Shown: positions 53,637 through 63,013 of the stretch, piece after piece
Layout: every line of letters begins with the position of its first letter
Position numbering within the stretch: position 1 is the stretch's first letter
Program-made: the position numbers and the translations under genes
From: JBDWFY01 sp965275915
GTDB lineage: Bacteria; Pseudomonadota; Alphaproteobacteria; Rhizobiales; Stappiaceae
Assembly: GCA_965275915.1 (NCBI GenBank)
Contig: CBDHYI010000007.1
Coordinates: 682,001 to 746,000, forward strand
DNA length: 64,000 nucleotides
Direction of reading: 5' to 3'
Notes under the pieces: generated by a model
Database searches by the model: none
Told to the model about the DNA's origin: nothing
Seen by the model: only the letters and a program-made list of their open reading frames with translations

Positions 53637-54616
53637 TCCCGCCCGTCCTCAAATCCCGCGAAGCGATTCTCGCCGCCGCGATCCTCGTCCTGGTCGGCGC
53701 CATTGCTTCACGCTTTCCGGCATTTGTCGCACCATCGAACCTTGCCAATGTCTTCAATGACACCGCACCGCTGATCATCCTGGCACTCGGACAGATGGCG
53801 GTGATCCTGACCCGTTGCATCGACCTGTCGGTCGCGGCCAACCTCGCCTTGACCGGCATGGTGGTCGCCATGCTCAACACGGCAATCCCCGGTCTTCCCG
53901 TGCCGGCGATCCTCGCGATTGCCATCAGTCTCGGTGCTGTGATGGGGCTGTTCAACGGGCTCCTGGTCTGGAAACTGGACATTCCGCCGATCGTTGTCAC
54001 GCTCGGCACCATGACCATCTATCGCGGCATCATCTTCGTGATCTCGGACGGCGAGTGGATCAACGCCCATGAAATGAGCGACGCCTTCAAGGCCTTTCCC
54101 CGCGAGGTCGTGCTTGGGCTGCCTGTGCTCTCCTGGATCGCGGTCCTTGTGACGCTCGGTTTTGTCGTCCTGATCGGGCGTACGCCACTCGGGCGGGCTT
54201 TCTTCGCCGTCGGCGGCAATCCTCATGCGGCCGTGTACACCGGCATCAATGTCGGCCTGACCCAATGCGCCGCCTATGTCATCTCCGGAGCGCTGGCCGG
54301 TTTGACCGGCTATCTGTGGGTCGCGCGCTATGCGGTTGCCTATGTCGACATTGCCGGTGGTTTCGAGCTGGAAGTGGTCGCAGCCTGTGTCATCGGCGGC
54401 ATTTCCATTGCCGGCGGCATCGGGTCGGTCGGCGGGGCGCTGCTTGGCGCGCTGTTCCTTGGAATCGTCAAGAATGCCCTGCCGGTGATCAACATTTCGC
54501 CTTTCTGGCAGCTGGCTATTTCCGGCAGCGCCATCATCATCGCAGTTGCCTTCAATGCCACGTCCAACCGGACCAGGGGGCGGGTGATCCTGAAAAAAGC
54601 GGAGCATGCAACATGA
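53633..54616 (+). CDS. rhaP: Rhamnose ABC transporter permease 1
   Basis: A 327-residue permease of the ribose/rhamnose type with about eight or more membrane segments, including LALGQMAVILTRCIDLSVAANLALTGMVVA and GLFNGLLVWKLDIPPIVVTLGTMTIYRG. It starts GTG overlapping the rhaT stop and its own stop overlaps the rhaQ ATG. The symbol follows the order rhaSTPQ of the rhizobial locus. Confidence 0.94.
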   Translation: MIPPVLKSREAILAAAILVLVGAIASRFPAFVAPSNLANVFNDTAPLIILALGQMAVILTRCIDLSVAANLALTGMVVAMLNTAIPGLPVPAILAIAISLGAVMGLFNGLLVWKLDIPPIVVTLGTMTIYRGIIFVISDGEWINAHEMSDAFKAFPREVVLGLPVLSWIAVLVTLGFVVLIGRTPLGRAFFAVGGNPHAAVYTGINVGLTQCAAYVISGALAGLTGYLWVARYAVAYVDIAGGFELEVVAACVIGGISIAGGIGSVGGALLGALFLGIVKNALPVINISPFWQLAISGSAIIIAVAFNATSNRTRGRVILKKAEHAT

Positions 54617-55629
54617 CCGTCGCAGTTCCCGGCTCAGCCGGCGCGGGCCGCCGGATTCCGGACCGCCTGAAATCTCCGGCGCAGCGCTTCCTGGCACGCT
54701 GGGAACTGCTCCTGCTCGGCGTCGCCGTTGCGGTCTTCATCCTGAACAGCTTCGCCTCGCCCTATTTCCTCGATCCGTGGAACCTTTCCGATGCGACCTT
54801 CAACTTCACCGAGAAGGCGATGATCGCCTTTGCCATGGCACTGCTGATCATTTCCGGTGAAATCGATCTCTCCGTCGCCTCGATCATTGCCCTGGCGTCC
54901 ACGGCGATGGGTTTCGCGGTCCAGCTCGGGGCGGACACGCCCGCGCTGGTCCTGATCGGTCTCGGGGTAGGGCTTGCCTGCGGGGCCTTCAACGGCGCGC
55001 TGGTGACCGGCCTTGCACTGCCCTCCATCGTGGTCACCATCGGCACGATGAGCCTGTTCCGCGGCATTTCCTATATCGTCCTCGGAGACAAAGCCTTTAC
55101 CGGCTACCCGTCCGACTTCGCCTTTTTCGGCCAGGGTTATGTCTGGTGGGTGATTTCGTTCGAATTCCTGCTGTTCGCGCTGCTGGCCTTCATGTTCGCG
55201 GTTATCCTTCACAAGACCAATTTCGGCCGGGCGGTCTTTGCCATCGGCAACAATCCGATCGGCGCTCTGTTTTCCGGCATCCGCGTGCCGCGGATGAAGT
55301 TCGCTCTGTTCCTGCTGACCGGACTGATGTCCGGCGCCGCCGCGATCTGCCTGACTTCGCGCCTCGGCGCGACCCGACCGTCGATCGCCTTCGGCTGGGA
55401 GCTGGAGGTGGTGACCATGGTCGTCCTCGGCGGGGTCAGCATCCTCGGCGGCTCAGGTTCCATTCCGGGCGTCGTCATCGCAGCCTTCGTCATGGGCATG
55501 GTCACCTTCGGCTTCGGTCTCCTGAATGTTCCGGGCATCGTCATGTCGATCTTCATCGGCCTGCTGCTTATCAGCGTCATCGCCCTGCCGCGCATCGCGC
55601 GCCAGATCCTTGCGAAGCGAAAGGTCTGA
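54613..55629 (+). CDS. rhaQ: Rhamnose ABC transporter permease 2
   Basis: A 338-residue permease paralogous to the one upstream, with IISGEIDLSVASIIALASTAMGFAV and GAFNGALVTGLALPSIVVTIGTMSLFRGISYIVLG. It is coupled to rhaP by an ATGA overlap and ends four bases before rhaU. A longer frame upstream from 54265 overlaps rhaP and is not used. Together with rhaP it forms the membrane channel. Confidence 0.94.
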   Translation: MTVAVPGSAGAGRRIPDRLKSPAQRFLARWELLLLGVAVAVFILNSFASPYFLDPWNLSDATFNFTEKAMIAFAMALLIISGEIDLSVASIIALASTAMGFAVQLGADTPALVLIGLGVGLACGAFNGALVTGLALPSIVVTIGTMSLFRGISYIVLGDKAFTGYPSDFAFFGQGYVWWVISFEFLLFALLAFMFAVILHKTNFGRAVFAIGNNPIGALFSGIRVPRMKFALFLLTGLMSGAAAICLTSRLGATRPSIAFGWELEVVTMVVLGGVSILGGSGSIPGVVIAAFVMGMVTFGFGLLNVPGIVMSIFIGLLLISVIALPRIARQILAKRKV

Positions 55630-55633
55630 TCCG

Positions 55634-55948
55634 ATGGAAAAATTCGCCTTCAAGATGCATCTCGATCCGGGTATGGAAGCAGAATATAAAAGGCGCCATG
55701 ACGAGATATGGCCCGAACTGGTCACACTGCTGAAAGAGGCCGGCATCAGCGATTATTCGATCCATCTCGACCGGGAATCCGGCATTCTTTTCGGCGTGCT
55801 CTGGCGTACGGACAAGCACGGGATGGACGATTTGCCCAAGCATCCGGTGATGCAGAAGTGGTGGGCATATATGGCCGACATCATGGCCACTGAACCGGAC
55901 AACAAGCCCGTGGTCGTGACGCTTGAAACCGTCTTTCACCTGGACTGA
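55634..55948 (+). CDS. rhaU: L-rhamnose mutarotase
   Basis: A 104-residue protein of the RhaU/RhaM family that speeds the alpha/beta interconversion of rhamnose. Features include FKMHLDPGMEAEYKRRHDEIWPEL, the histidines of SIHLDRES and the C-terminal motif KWWAYMADIMATEPDNKPV with VFHLD. RhaU is required for efficient rhamnose use in R. leguminosarum. It lies between the permease and the kinase genes. Confidence 0.95.
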   Translation: MEKFAFKMHLDPGMEAEYKRRHDEIWPELVTLLKEAGISDYSIHLDRESGILFGVLWRTDKHGMDDLPKHPVMQKWWAYMADIMATEPDNKPVVVTLETVFHLD

Positions 55949-55954
55949 GATACA

Positions 55955-57352
55955 ATGACGGCGATCGAGCATGTTTGCGTAATCGACATCGGCAAAACCA
56001 ATCTCAAGGTCGCCGTGGTCGATCCGGCACGGGAAAGAGAGATCGGTGTCCTGACGCGGCCCAACCGCGTGCTGTCCGGACCGCTCTACCCGCACTTCGA
56101 TCTCGCCGGACACTGGGACTTTGTCTGCGAAGCCCTCACAAGCCTGCACCGGGACTATCGGATCGATGCGCTCTCCGTCACGACCCATGGCGCCAGCGCC
56201 GTGCTGCTCGACAGGGACGGCAACCTCGCGGCGCCGATGCTCGACTACGAGTTCGACGGACCAGACAGTCTTGCCGCCGACTATGACGCGATCCGCCCCG
56301 ATTTTTCCGAGACCGGATCGCCGCGTCTTGCCATGGGTCTCAATCTCGGTGCCCAGTTGCATTGGCAGTTGACAACCGATCCGGGACTGCTTGACCGGAT
56401 CGCCACTGTTCTGACCTATCCGCAATACTGGAGTTACCTGCTCACCGGCGTTCCCGCCAACGAAGTCACCTCTCTCGGCTGTCACACCGATCTGTGGTGC
56501 CCGGCGGAAAACCGGTTTTCGTCGCTCGTAGAGCGGCTCGGTTTGACGGAGAAGATGGCACCGGTGAAAAAGGCCGGAGATTGTCTGGGGGCACTCCTGC
56601 CGGACGTCGCCGAGCGCACCGGCCTGCCCGGCAATACGCCCGTTGCCTGTGGCATTCACGATTCCAACGCATCTCTTTATCCGCATCTTCTGCGGCGAAA
56701 ACCGCCTTTCTCAGTGGTTTCCACCGGGACTTGGGTGATCGCTCTGACAGTCGGCGGAGAAGAGGTTGCTCCCGATCCGAAACGCGACACGCTTATCAAT
56801 GTAAATGCACTGGGAGATCCTGTCCCCTCGGCCCGCTTTATGGGCGGACGAGAATTCGACCTCACAATACAGGGAAGAAACGCTGCTGAGATCGAGGCCG
56901 ATACCGCGAGGGTTTTGCGGGATCAAATCATGCTGCTTCCAGCCGTCGAACCCCGTTGCGGGCCATTCCAGGGGAAAATTGCCCGATGGACCGTTCCAGA
57001 GGAGAGCCTGAGCGATGGGACGAGATACGCTGCGGTTTCATTTTACCTGGCACTGGTGACTTCGGAATGCCTGACGATGACCGGGGCGCGGGGATCGACC
57101 ATAGTCGAAGGGCCTTTTGGGAGGAACAATCTGTTTTTGAAAATGCTGGAGGTGGCAACAATGCGACCTGTGCGCACTTCTGAAGGGACTGCGACAGGCA
57201 CAAGTATCGGCGCGGCATTGCTGGTTTCCAAGCAGAAGGCAACGACACAGCAGGAGATCATATCTCCCGAAGGGAGTGTTCAATCAGATCCCGCTTTCCT
57301 GTCTTACGCCCGCGCGTGGCGCGAAATTGTGAACTCCGGTTCCGATTCATGA
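55955..57352 (+). CDS. rhaK: Rhamnulokinase (FGGY family)
   Basis: A 465-residue FGGY carbohydrate kinase with the N-terminal phosphate loop CVIDIGKTNLKVAVVD, the substrate segment CGIHDSNASLYPHL and VVSTGTWVIALT, and a C-terminal ATPase half. It phosphorylates L-rhamnulose to L-rhamnulose 1-phosphate for RhaD. In rhizobia RhaK is also needed for transport. It is the last gene of the rightward rha operon, and the 218 bases before the convergent ABC ATPase gene hold only a weak hairpin near 57465-57485. Confidence 0.93.
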   Translation: MTAIEHVCVIDIGKTNLKVAVVDPAREREIGVLTRPNRVLSGPLYPHFDLAGHWDFVCEALTSLHRDYRIDALSVTTHGASAVLLDRDGNLAAPMLDYEFDGPDSLAADYDAIRPDFSETGSPRLAMGLNLGAQLHWQLTTDPGLLDRIATVLTYPQYWSYLLTGVPANEVTSLGCHTDLWCPAENRFSSLVERLGLTEKMAPVKKAGDCLGALLPDVAERTGLPGNTPVACGIHDSNASLYPHLLRRKPPFSVVSTGTWVIALTVGGEEVAPDPKRDTLINVNALGDPVPSARFMGGREFDLTIQGRNAAEIEADTARVLRDQIMLLPAVEPRCGPFQGKIARWTVPEESLSDGTRYAAVSFYLALVTSECLTMTGARGSTIVEGPFGRNNLFLKMLEVATMRPVRTSEGTATGTSIGAALLVSKQKATTQQEIISPEGSVQSDPAFLSYARAWREIVNSGSDS

Positions 57353-57570
57353 ACGCCTGTTGTGTTTAGCCTGGAAGAGACGCTGACCACCCACCCGCCG
57401 ATGCACAATCGGACGTTGTAAGCACTCCTCCAACCGGAAGTCATAAAAAGAGTCGAATTGGAGATGCGTTCCGTTTGCGGACGCACCGGAGTCGCGCATT
57501 GACAATCAGATCCCCGACGGCCCGATCGTTGATCAAACAGCACCAAATTCAGACATGTTTCGACATCATT

Positions 57571-58314
57571 TTAATGCGCAAGCACCTGATCGAGGAACGT
57601 CCGGCTGCGTTCGCTTTGCGGTGAGGTGAAGAAGGTTTCAGGATCGTTTTCTTCGATAATCTCCCCCGCATCCATGAAGATCACCCGATCCGCGACTTTT
57701 CGCGCAAAACCCATTTCATGCGTGACGCAAATCATCGTCATGCCTTCCTCTGCGAGCGTCACCATGACATCGAGAACTTCTCCGATCATTTCCGGGTCAA
57801 GCGCTGATGTGGGTTCATCAAACAGGAGGATTTCCGGCTTCATGCAAAGGGCCCGCGCAATCGCAACCCGCTGTTGTTGTCCACCGGAAAGCTGTCCGGG
57901 ATACTTTTCGGCCTGGTTTGCGATCTGAACTTTTTCCAGATACCCCATCGCCTGTTTTCGGGCCTCTTCCAGAGGCACTTTGCGGGCCAGCGTCGGCGCA
58001 AGAGTGCAGTTCTCGAGGATCGTCAGATGCGGGAACAGGTTAAAATGCTGAAACACCATTCCCACCTCACGGCGCATCTGTTCGATATTGGGCGCATCCG
58101 CGTTGATGAGTTCACCATTTATCTCAATATCGCCCGACTGATGCACCTCAAGCTGATTGATCGTGCGGATCATGGTCGACTTGCCCGACCCTGAGGGGCC
58201 GCACACGACGACTTTCTCTCCCTTGGCGACTGTCAGATTGATATCCTTGAGGGCATGGAAAGCGGCGTAGAACTTATTGACGTCACGCATGCGCACTGCC
58301 GGCGTTGTGGACAT
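57571..58314 (-). CDS. Amino-acid-type ABC transporter ATPase (GlnQ/AapP-like)
   Basis: A 247-residue ATPase with Walker A CGPSGSGKSTMIR, signature LSGGQQQRVAIARAL, Walker B ILLFDEPTSALDPE and H-loop VTHEMGFARKVADRVIFMD, matching polar amino-acid importers. No matching permease or binding protein lies in the window: upstream is a RidA gene, one base away, and then a catabolic operon. Partners may be beyond the right edge, or the subunit may serve a remote transporter. It is the last gene of the leftward operon. Confidence 0.93.
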   Translation of the reverse strand: MSTTPAVRMRDVNKFYAAFHALKDINLTVAKGEKVVVCGPSGSGKSTMIRTINQLEVHQSGDIEINGELINADAPNIEQMRREVGMVFQHFNLFPHLTILENCTLAPTLARKVPLEEARKQAMGYLEKVQIANQAEKYPGQLSGGQQQRVAIARALCMKPEILLFDEPTSALDPEMIGEVLDVMVTLAEEGMTMICVTHEMGFARKVADRVIFMDAGEIIEENDPETFFTSPQSERSRTFLDQVLAH

Positions 58315-58315
58315 G

Positions 58316-58669
58316 TCAACGTCCCTCCGTTTTGACTGCTGCGGTAATGATGATTTCGACCTTCAGGACATCTCTTGCGAGTTTTGCTTCGCCGCAGGCT
58401 CTGGCCGGCGCATGACCTTCAGGTATCCACTGGTCCCAAACGGCATTCATGTCCTGAAAGTCAGCCATATCGGCCAGCCAGATAATGGCCTGCAGAATAT
58501 GTGAGCGATCCGAGCCGGCTTCTTCCAGCAGCGCGTCTATCCGGGCGAGACAGTCACGCGTTTGCTCAGAGACGCTTTCGCCCGCGCCGACCTGTCCGCA
58601 AAGATAGATGATCCCGTGGTGCTTGACGATTTTGCTCATGCGGGAGCCGGTGTGAAGGCGTTCAATCAT
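58316..58669 (-). CDS. RidA/YjgF family protein
   Basis: A 117-residue RidA-type protein, members of which hydrolyse reactive 2-aminoacrylate and imines to ammonia and ketoacids. The trimer-forming fold pattern is seen in IIYLCGQVGAGESVSEQTRDCLARIDALLEEAGSDRSHILQAIIWLADMADFQDMNAVWDQWIPEGHAPARACGEAKLARDVLKVEIIITAAV. It sits between a CoA ligase and an ABC ATPase, and its ATG overlaps the ligase stop. In this operon it could clear an imine or enamine from a nitrogen-containing ring. Confidence 0.9.
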   Translation of the reverse strand: MIERLHTGSRMSKIVKHHGIIYLCGQVGAGESVSEQTRDCLARIDALLEEAGSDRSHILQAIIWLADMADFQDMNAVWDQWIPEGHAPARACGEAKLARDVLKVEIIITAAVKTEGR

Positions 58670-60585
58670 GCCGCGCTCCCCGCGCCGACACCGCGCTGAT
58701 CGAGAACCTGTTTGATTTCATCCAGGATCCCCGGATCGTCAATCGCCGCCGGCATTTTCCAATCCGCACCATCGGCGATTTTCTGCATTGTGCCCCGAAG
58801 AACTTTTCCGGAGCGGGTTTTGGGTAACCGGCTGACTTGCAGCGCCGTTTTGAACGCGGCCACCGGTCCAATTCTTTCACGGACGAGTTTGACGAGTTCC
58901 GCTTCCAAGGCAATCGGATCGCGATCCGCACCATCGTTGGTGACGAAAAAACCGAGCGGTGTCTGTCCCTTCATCGGATCCGCAGCGCCCACGACCGCAC
59001 ACTCGGCGATATCGGGGTGACTTGAAATGACCTCTTCCATGGCGCCGGTCGACAGACGATGACCGGCCACATTAATGATGTCGTCGGTGCGTGCCATGAT
59101 GAAGACGTATCCATCCTCGTCGATAATCCCGGCATCGGACGTGGCATAATACCCCGGAAACTCCTCAAGATACGCCTTTCGGAAACGCTCTTCCGCATTC
59201 CAGAGCGTCGGGAAACCCGACGGCGGCAGCGGCAGTTTACAGACGATGTTGCCAAGGGTGCCCGGCGGAACCTCGTGCCCGTCATCATCCAGGACCGTTA
59301 TGTCGTAACCAGGCATCGGAACGCCCGGAGACCCCGGTTTCACGGGAAGCAGTCCCAGCCCCACCGCATTGCCGGACATCGGCCAGCCGGTTTCGGTTTG
59401 CCACCAGTGATCGACAACGGGACACTTGAGATGCTCCTGCGCCCATTCGATGGTAGCGGGATCGGACCGTTCTCCGGCCAGAAACAGTGTTCGAAACCGG
59501 CTGAGATCGTAGTTCTTTATCAGATCCCCGCCGGGATCCTCTTTTTTGATCGCACGAAACGCGGTCGGCGCTGTAAAGAGCGCTGCGACCCTGTGATCCT
59601 GAATGACGCGCCAGAACGCACCCGCATCCGGTGTCCCGACCGGCTTGCCCTCATAAACAACAGTTGCGCATCCATGCAAAAGAGGCGCGTAGCAGATGTA
59701 GGAATGTCCAACGACCCAGCCGACATCGGAGGCGGCCCAGAAGACATCGCCCGGCTGCAACCCGTAATGATGTTCCATGGTCCAGCGGAGGGCAACCATA
59801 TGACCGCCATTGTCACGGACCACGCCCTTGGGCTGGCCGGTGGTGCCGGACGTATAGAGGATGTAGAGCGGATCCGTGGCCGGAACCGGTGTGCAGTCCG
59901 TAACTCTTCCGGCTTTCCGGGCTGCGCCGACATGTCGGGCGTAGTCAAGGTCCCGGCCATCGACCAGATCGCACGGCAGGCGTTCCCGCTGGAGGATGAG
60001 GCACGCGGCCGGCTTTACCGCCGCGGTTTCAATCGCTTCGTCCAACAGGGGCTTGTAGGCAACGACCCGGCCCGGCTCAATTCCGCAGGACGCGGAAATG
60101 ATTAACTTCGGCGCGGCATCATCGATGCGCGTGCACAATTCATTGGCTGCAAAACCGCCGAATACAACCGAATGGATCGCTCCCAGACGCGCACATGCGA
60201 GCATGGCAAAAATCGCCTCCGGCACCATCGGCATGTAAATGATGACCCGGTCACCCTTTACGACACCATTGTCCTGCATGACGGCAGCCAATGCGGCGAC
60301 TTCCGCACGCATTTCTGAAAATGAGTACGTCCGCCCGCTGCCGGTGACCGGACTGTCGTAAATCAGCGCCGTCCGATCTCCATGACCGGCATCGACATGG
60401 CGGTCCACACAGTTGTAACAGGTGTTGCATATCGCGCCGTCGAACCAGCGTCCGTAGGCGCCCTCATCCGGGTTGAAGACCTTCTTAGCAGGCTCGATCC
60501 AGTCAATAGCATTTGCGGCGTCGGCCCAGAACGCTTCCGGATCCGCTTTCCATCGGGCATATACGTCGTGATATCGCGATGTCAT
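58666..60585 (-). CDS. prpE: Propionyl-CoA synthetase-like acyl-CoA ligase
   Basis: A 639-residue adenylate-forming ligase of the PrpE/AcsA branch: YILYTSGTTGQPKGVVRD, VDHWWQTETGWPMSGN, YATSDAGIIDEDGYVFIMARTDDIINVAGHRLSTGAMEE and the lysine motif SRLPKTRSGKVLRGTM. The GWP after QTETG resembles PrpE more than acetyl-CoA synthetase, so a short acid such as propionate is likely. It is cotranscribed with the hydantoinase and SDR genes, which suggests that the ring degradation ends in a short acid. The symbol is family-based. Confidence 0.87.
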   Translation of the reverse strand: MTSRYHDVYARWKADPEAFWADAANAIDWIEPAKKVFNPDEGAYGRWFDGAICNTCYNCVDRHVDAGHGDRTALIYDSPVTGSGRTYSFSEMRAEVAALAAVMQDNGVVKGDRVIIYMPMVPEAIFAMLACARLGAIHSVVFGGFAANELCTRIDDAAPKLIISASCGIEPGRVVAYKPLLDEAIETAAVKPAACLILQRERLPCDLVDGRDLDYARHVGAARKAGRVTDCTPVPATDPLYILYTSGTTGQPKGVVRDNGGHMVALRWTMEHHYGLQPGDVFWAASDVGWVVGHSYICYAPLLHGCATVVYEGKPVGTPDAGAFWRVIQDHRVAALFTAPTAFRAIKKEDPGGDLIKNYDLSRFRTLFLAGERSDPATIEWAQEHLKCPVVDHWWQTETGWPMSGNAVGLGLLPVKPGSPGVPMPGYDITVLDDDGHEVPPGTLGNIVCKLPLPPSGFPTLWNAEERFRKAYLEEFPGYYATSDAGIIDEDGYVFIMARTDDIINVAGHRLSTGAMEEVISSHPDIAECAVVGAADPMKGQTPLGFFVTNDGADRDPIALEAELVKLVRERIGPVAAFKTALQVSRLPKTRSGKVLRGTMQKIADGADWKMPAAIDDPGILDEIKQVLDQRGVGAGSAA

Positions 60586-60592
60586 GGAAGCC

Positions 60593-61345
60593 TCAGCACG
60601 TATAGTTCATGCCGATGCGTCCACCATCGACATAGATGGTCTCGCCGGTGACGTAGCTCGCCTTTTTGCCGGCAAGAAAAGCGACCACATCGCCGATTTC
60701 CCGTGCGGTGCCGACACGTTTCAGCGGCGTGCGTGACATTACCATTTTCATTGCTTCAGGATTGGCGTTCACCCCGGCCATCATTGCCGTGTCGATAGAA
60801 CCGGGGCCGACGGCGTTGACGCGGATATTGTGAGGTGCCAATGCAAGTGCGGTCGCTTTCGTCAGTTGCATCACGCCGCCCTTGGATGCGCAATAGGCCG
60901 CAATAGAGGGAATTGCCACGACCGCATTTATCGATGACATATTGACGATGGCGCCCTCAATCTTATTGGCAACCATGGTTTTGGCCGCGCGCTGAAGTGC
61001 CAAAAACGTTCCGGTCAGATTGACGTCGATCACTTTCTGAAACTGTTCCAGTGACGTTTCCAGAAAGTCGCCCGGCATGGCTATCCCGGCATTATTGACA
61101 AGAATTTCAACCGGGCCGTATTCGGTTTCGATTTTGTCGAACATCGCTTCAATTTGCTGCGGATCGCCCATATCGCAGGCAAGTCCGACCGTCTCGCCGC
61201 CGAGCCTGGCTGCGGCTGAAGCAACTCCTTCGGCATTGACATCCGCCAATATCAACCGGGCTCCGTCTTCCGCCAACGCCTCCGCGCAGGCATAGCCGAT
61301 TCCCTGGGCCGCTCCGGTTACGAGGGCAAGTGGTCCGTCAGTCAT
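60593..61345 (-). CDS. Short-chain dehydrogenase of hydantoinase operon
   Basis: A 250-residue SDR with TGAAQGIG, NNAGIAMPGD, the catalytic YCASK and the closing YVTGETIYVDGG typical of FabG/3-hydroxyacyl reductases. The ATG is preceded by CGGAGA. It lies between the hydantoinase B gene and the CoA ligase. It probably oxidises or reduces an intermediate alcohol or aldehyde of the pathway. Because the pathway is unknown, no substrate is stated. Confidence 0.87.
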   Translation of the reverse strand: MTDGPLALVTGAAQGIGYACAEALAEDGARLILADVNAEGVASAAARLGGETVGLACDMGDPQQIEAMFDKIETEYGPVEILVNNAGIAMPGDFLETSLEQFQKVIDVNLTGTFLALQRAAKTMVANKIEGAIVNMSSINAVVAIPSIAAYCASKGGVMQLTKATALALAPHNIRVNAVGPGSIDTAMMAGVNANPEAMKMVMSRTPLKRVGTAREIGDVVAFLAGKKASYVTGETIYVDGGRIGMNYTC

Positions 61346-61357
61346 CACAGTCTCCGT

Positions 61358-63013
61358 TCAATCTTCCAGGCCGTACACAGACTTTGCCTGTTCAGCCGAA
61401 ATGAAGCCGGCGGCAAGATCCGTTTCAACCGCTTTACGGCTTCGTTCTCTGGGGTCGCCATATCCGCCACCACCGGGCAGGCTCAGCTTCAAGCGCTGGC
61501 CGTTTCTCACCAACTGGCGTCCTTTGCTTTGCAGCTTCGTGCCATCAGCCAGCTCGACCCGACCTTCGCCGCCAGTTTGTCCGCCATCCCGGCCACGCGC
61601 CGGATTTTCAACCCGGTCGAACATTGCGTTGAAGTAAAAATCGTAGCCGTCGCGCGGCTCGATTTCGATAGTCTGTCCAAGACCGCCCCGTTGTGTGCCC
61701 GCGCCGCCGGATCCCTCGCGCAGGTCCTTGCGCCAAACGATGATCGGTCCGACATGCTCCGTCGCCTCAACGCTCATGGTTGAAACACCGGAGGGAAAGG
61801 CCGTTGCTGAAAGCCCGTCTACTGCGGGTCTTGCGCCTGTTCCCCCCGAATTGAACATCAGCACTTCGGCGTTGGGCAATCCGCTGTCCGGATCCACCGG
61901 CCGCGCCGAAATCTGGATGTTCCAAAGCGCGCTTGCCCCCTCAGCCGGAACGGCCGCAGGCATGGCTTTATGCAGGGCGCCGAGGATGACATCCGGCACA
62001 AGATGACCCAGGACATGGCGCACCGAGACCGGGGCCGGACGTTTGGCAGCCAGAATGCAGCCTAAAGGCGCCGTGATTTCAAATGGTTCCAGCGAGCCGG
62101 TATTGTTGGGCACTTGCGGTGCAATTGCACATTTCAATCCATAACACGCATAGGCCCGCGTGTAGACTTCCGGAACATTCACTCCAAAGCGGCTCATACC
62201 GGATGTGCCGGCAAAATCCGCTTTCAAGCGGTCTCCATCGATGGTCAGCGTGACAACCATATCGACCGGCATGTCGTAACCGTCGACCCGCATTTCGTTT
62301 CGGAAGGTTCCTGAGGGCACTTTGGCGATGGCGTTGCGGGTGGCCGCACGGCTTGCTTCGATAATGAAGTCCGAAAGACCGTCCAGATCGGCAATTGCAA
62401 ATTCGTCCATCATCGCCTGAAGCCGGCGATCTCCGGCTTCATTGCAGGCTGCCAGCGAGTAGAGGTCTCCGACCACCTGGTCCGGTTCGCGAACATTGGA
62501 GCGCACGATACGGATCAGGTCCGAAGACACGCTTCCCCGATCGGCAAACTTCATGATCGGAATGAGCAGACCCTCTTCGTACACCTCATTGCCATCGGGC
62601 CCAAAACCGCGGCCGCCGATATCGACCACATGAGCGGTACAGGCAAAGTAACCGATATGCAGTCCGTTTCTGAAGGCCGGCGAGACGACGGTGATATCAT
62701 GCAGGTGTCCCGTTCCCATCCACGGATCGTTGGTGATAAAAACATCGCCTTCAAAGATATTCCGGGGGCCGATTTCGCGGGCAAAGTGGGTGACGCTTTC
62801 CGCCATTGCGTTCACATGTCCCGGCGTCCCGGTCACCGCCTGAGCCATCATGCGTCCGTGCCGGTCAAACAGGCCGGCGGACAAGTCACCGGCCTCGCGC
62901 ACAGACGTTGAAAACGCGGTGCGGATCAGGGTCGTCGCCTGTTCCTCGACCACGGCGATGAGCCTGTTCCACATGACCTGATAATCGATCGAGGTGGGCG
63001 CGGAAGGAGTCAT
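61358..63013 (-). CDS. Hydantoinase B/oxoprolinase family protein
   Basis: A 551-residue HyuB-type subunit with SIDYQVMWNRLIAVVEEQATTLIRTAFSTSVREAGDLSAGLFD, FITNDPWMGTGHLHDITVVSP, GTSGMSRFGVNVPEVYTRAYACYGLKC and RQLVRNGQRLKLSLPGGGGYGDP. This family works with HyuA for ATP-dependent opening of lactam/hydantoin-like rings; acetone carboxylase subunits are relatives. The ATG overlaps the HyuA stop. Which ring or ketone it handles is not readable. Confidence 0.92.
   Translation of the reverse strand: MTPSAPTSIDYQVMWNRLIAVVEEQATTLIRTAFSTSVREAGDLSAGLFDRHGRMMAQAVTGTPGHVNAMAESVTHFAREIGPRNIFEGDVFITNDPWMGTGHLHDITVVSPAFRNGLHIGYFACTAHVVDIGGRGFGPDGNEVYEEGLLIPIMKFADRGSVSSDLIRIVRSNVREPDQVVGDLYSLAACNEAGDRRLQAMMDEFAIADLDGLSDFIIEASRAATRNAIAKVPSGTFRNEMRVDGYDMPVDMVVTLTIDGDRLKADFAGTSGMSRFGVNVPEVYTRAYACYGLKCAIAPQVPNNTGSLEPFEITAPLGCILAAKRPAPVSVRHVLGHLVPDVILGALHKAMPAAVPAEGASALWNIQISARPVDPDSGLPNAEVLMFNSGGTGARPAVDGLSATAFPSGVSTMSVEATEHVGPIIVWRKDLREGSGGAGTQRGGLGQTIEIEPRDGYDFYFNAMFDRVENPARGRDGGQTGGEGRVELADGTKLQSKGRQLVRNGQRLKLSLPGGGGYGDPRERSRKAVETDLAAGFISAEQAKSVYGLED

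Noticed and set aside
53708..54697. Long leftward frame opposite rhaP (about 329 codons)
   Set aside because: Its translation is rich in Asp, Gly, Arg and His without membrane or domain pattern, and the sense strand is clearly a permease. Treated as a shadow.
57465..57485. Hairpin TGCGTTCCG-TTTG-CGGACGCA between rhaK and the ABC ATPase gene
   Set aside because: One bulge and no T tract. It may help termination of the convergent genes, but support is too weak for a feature.
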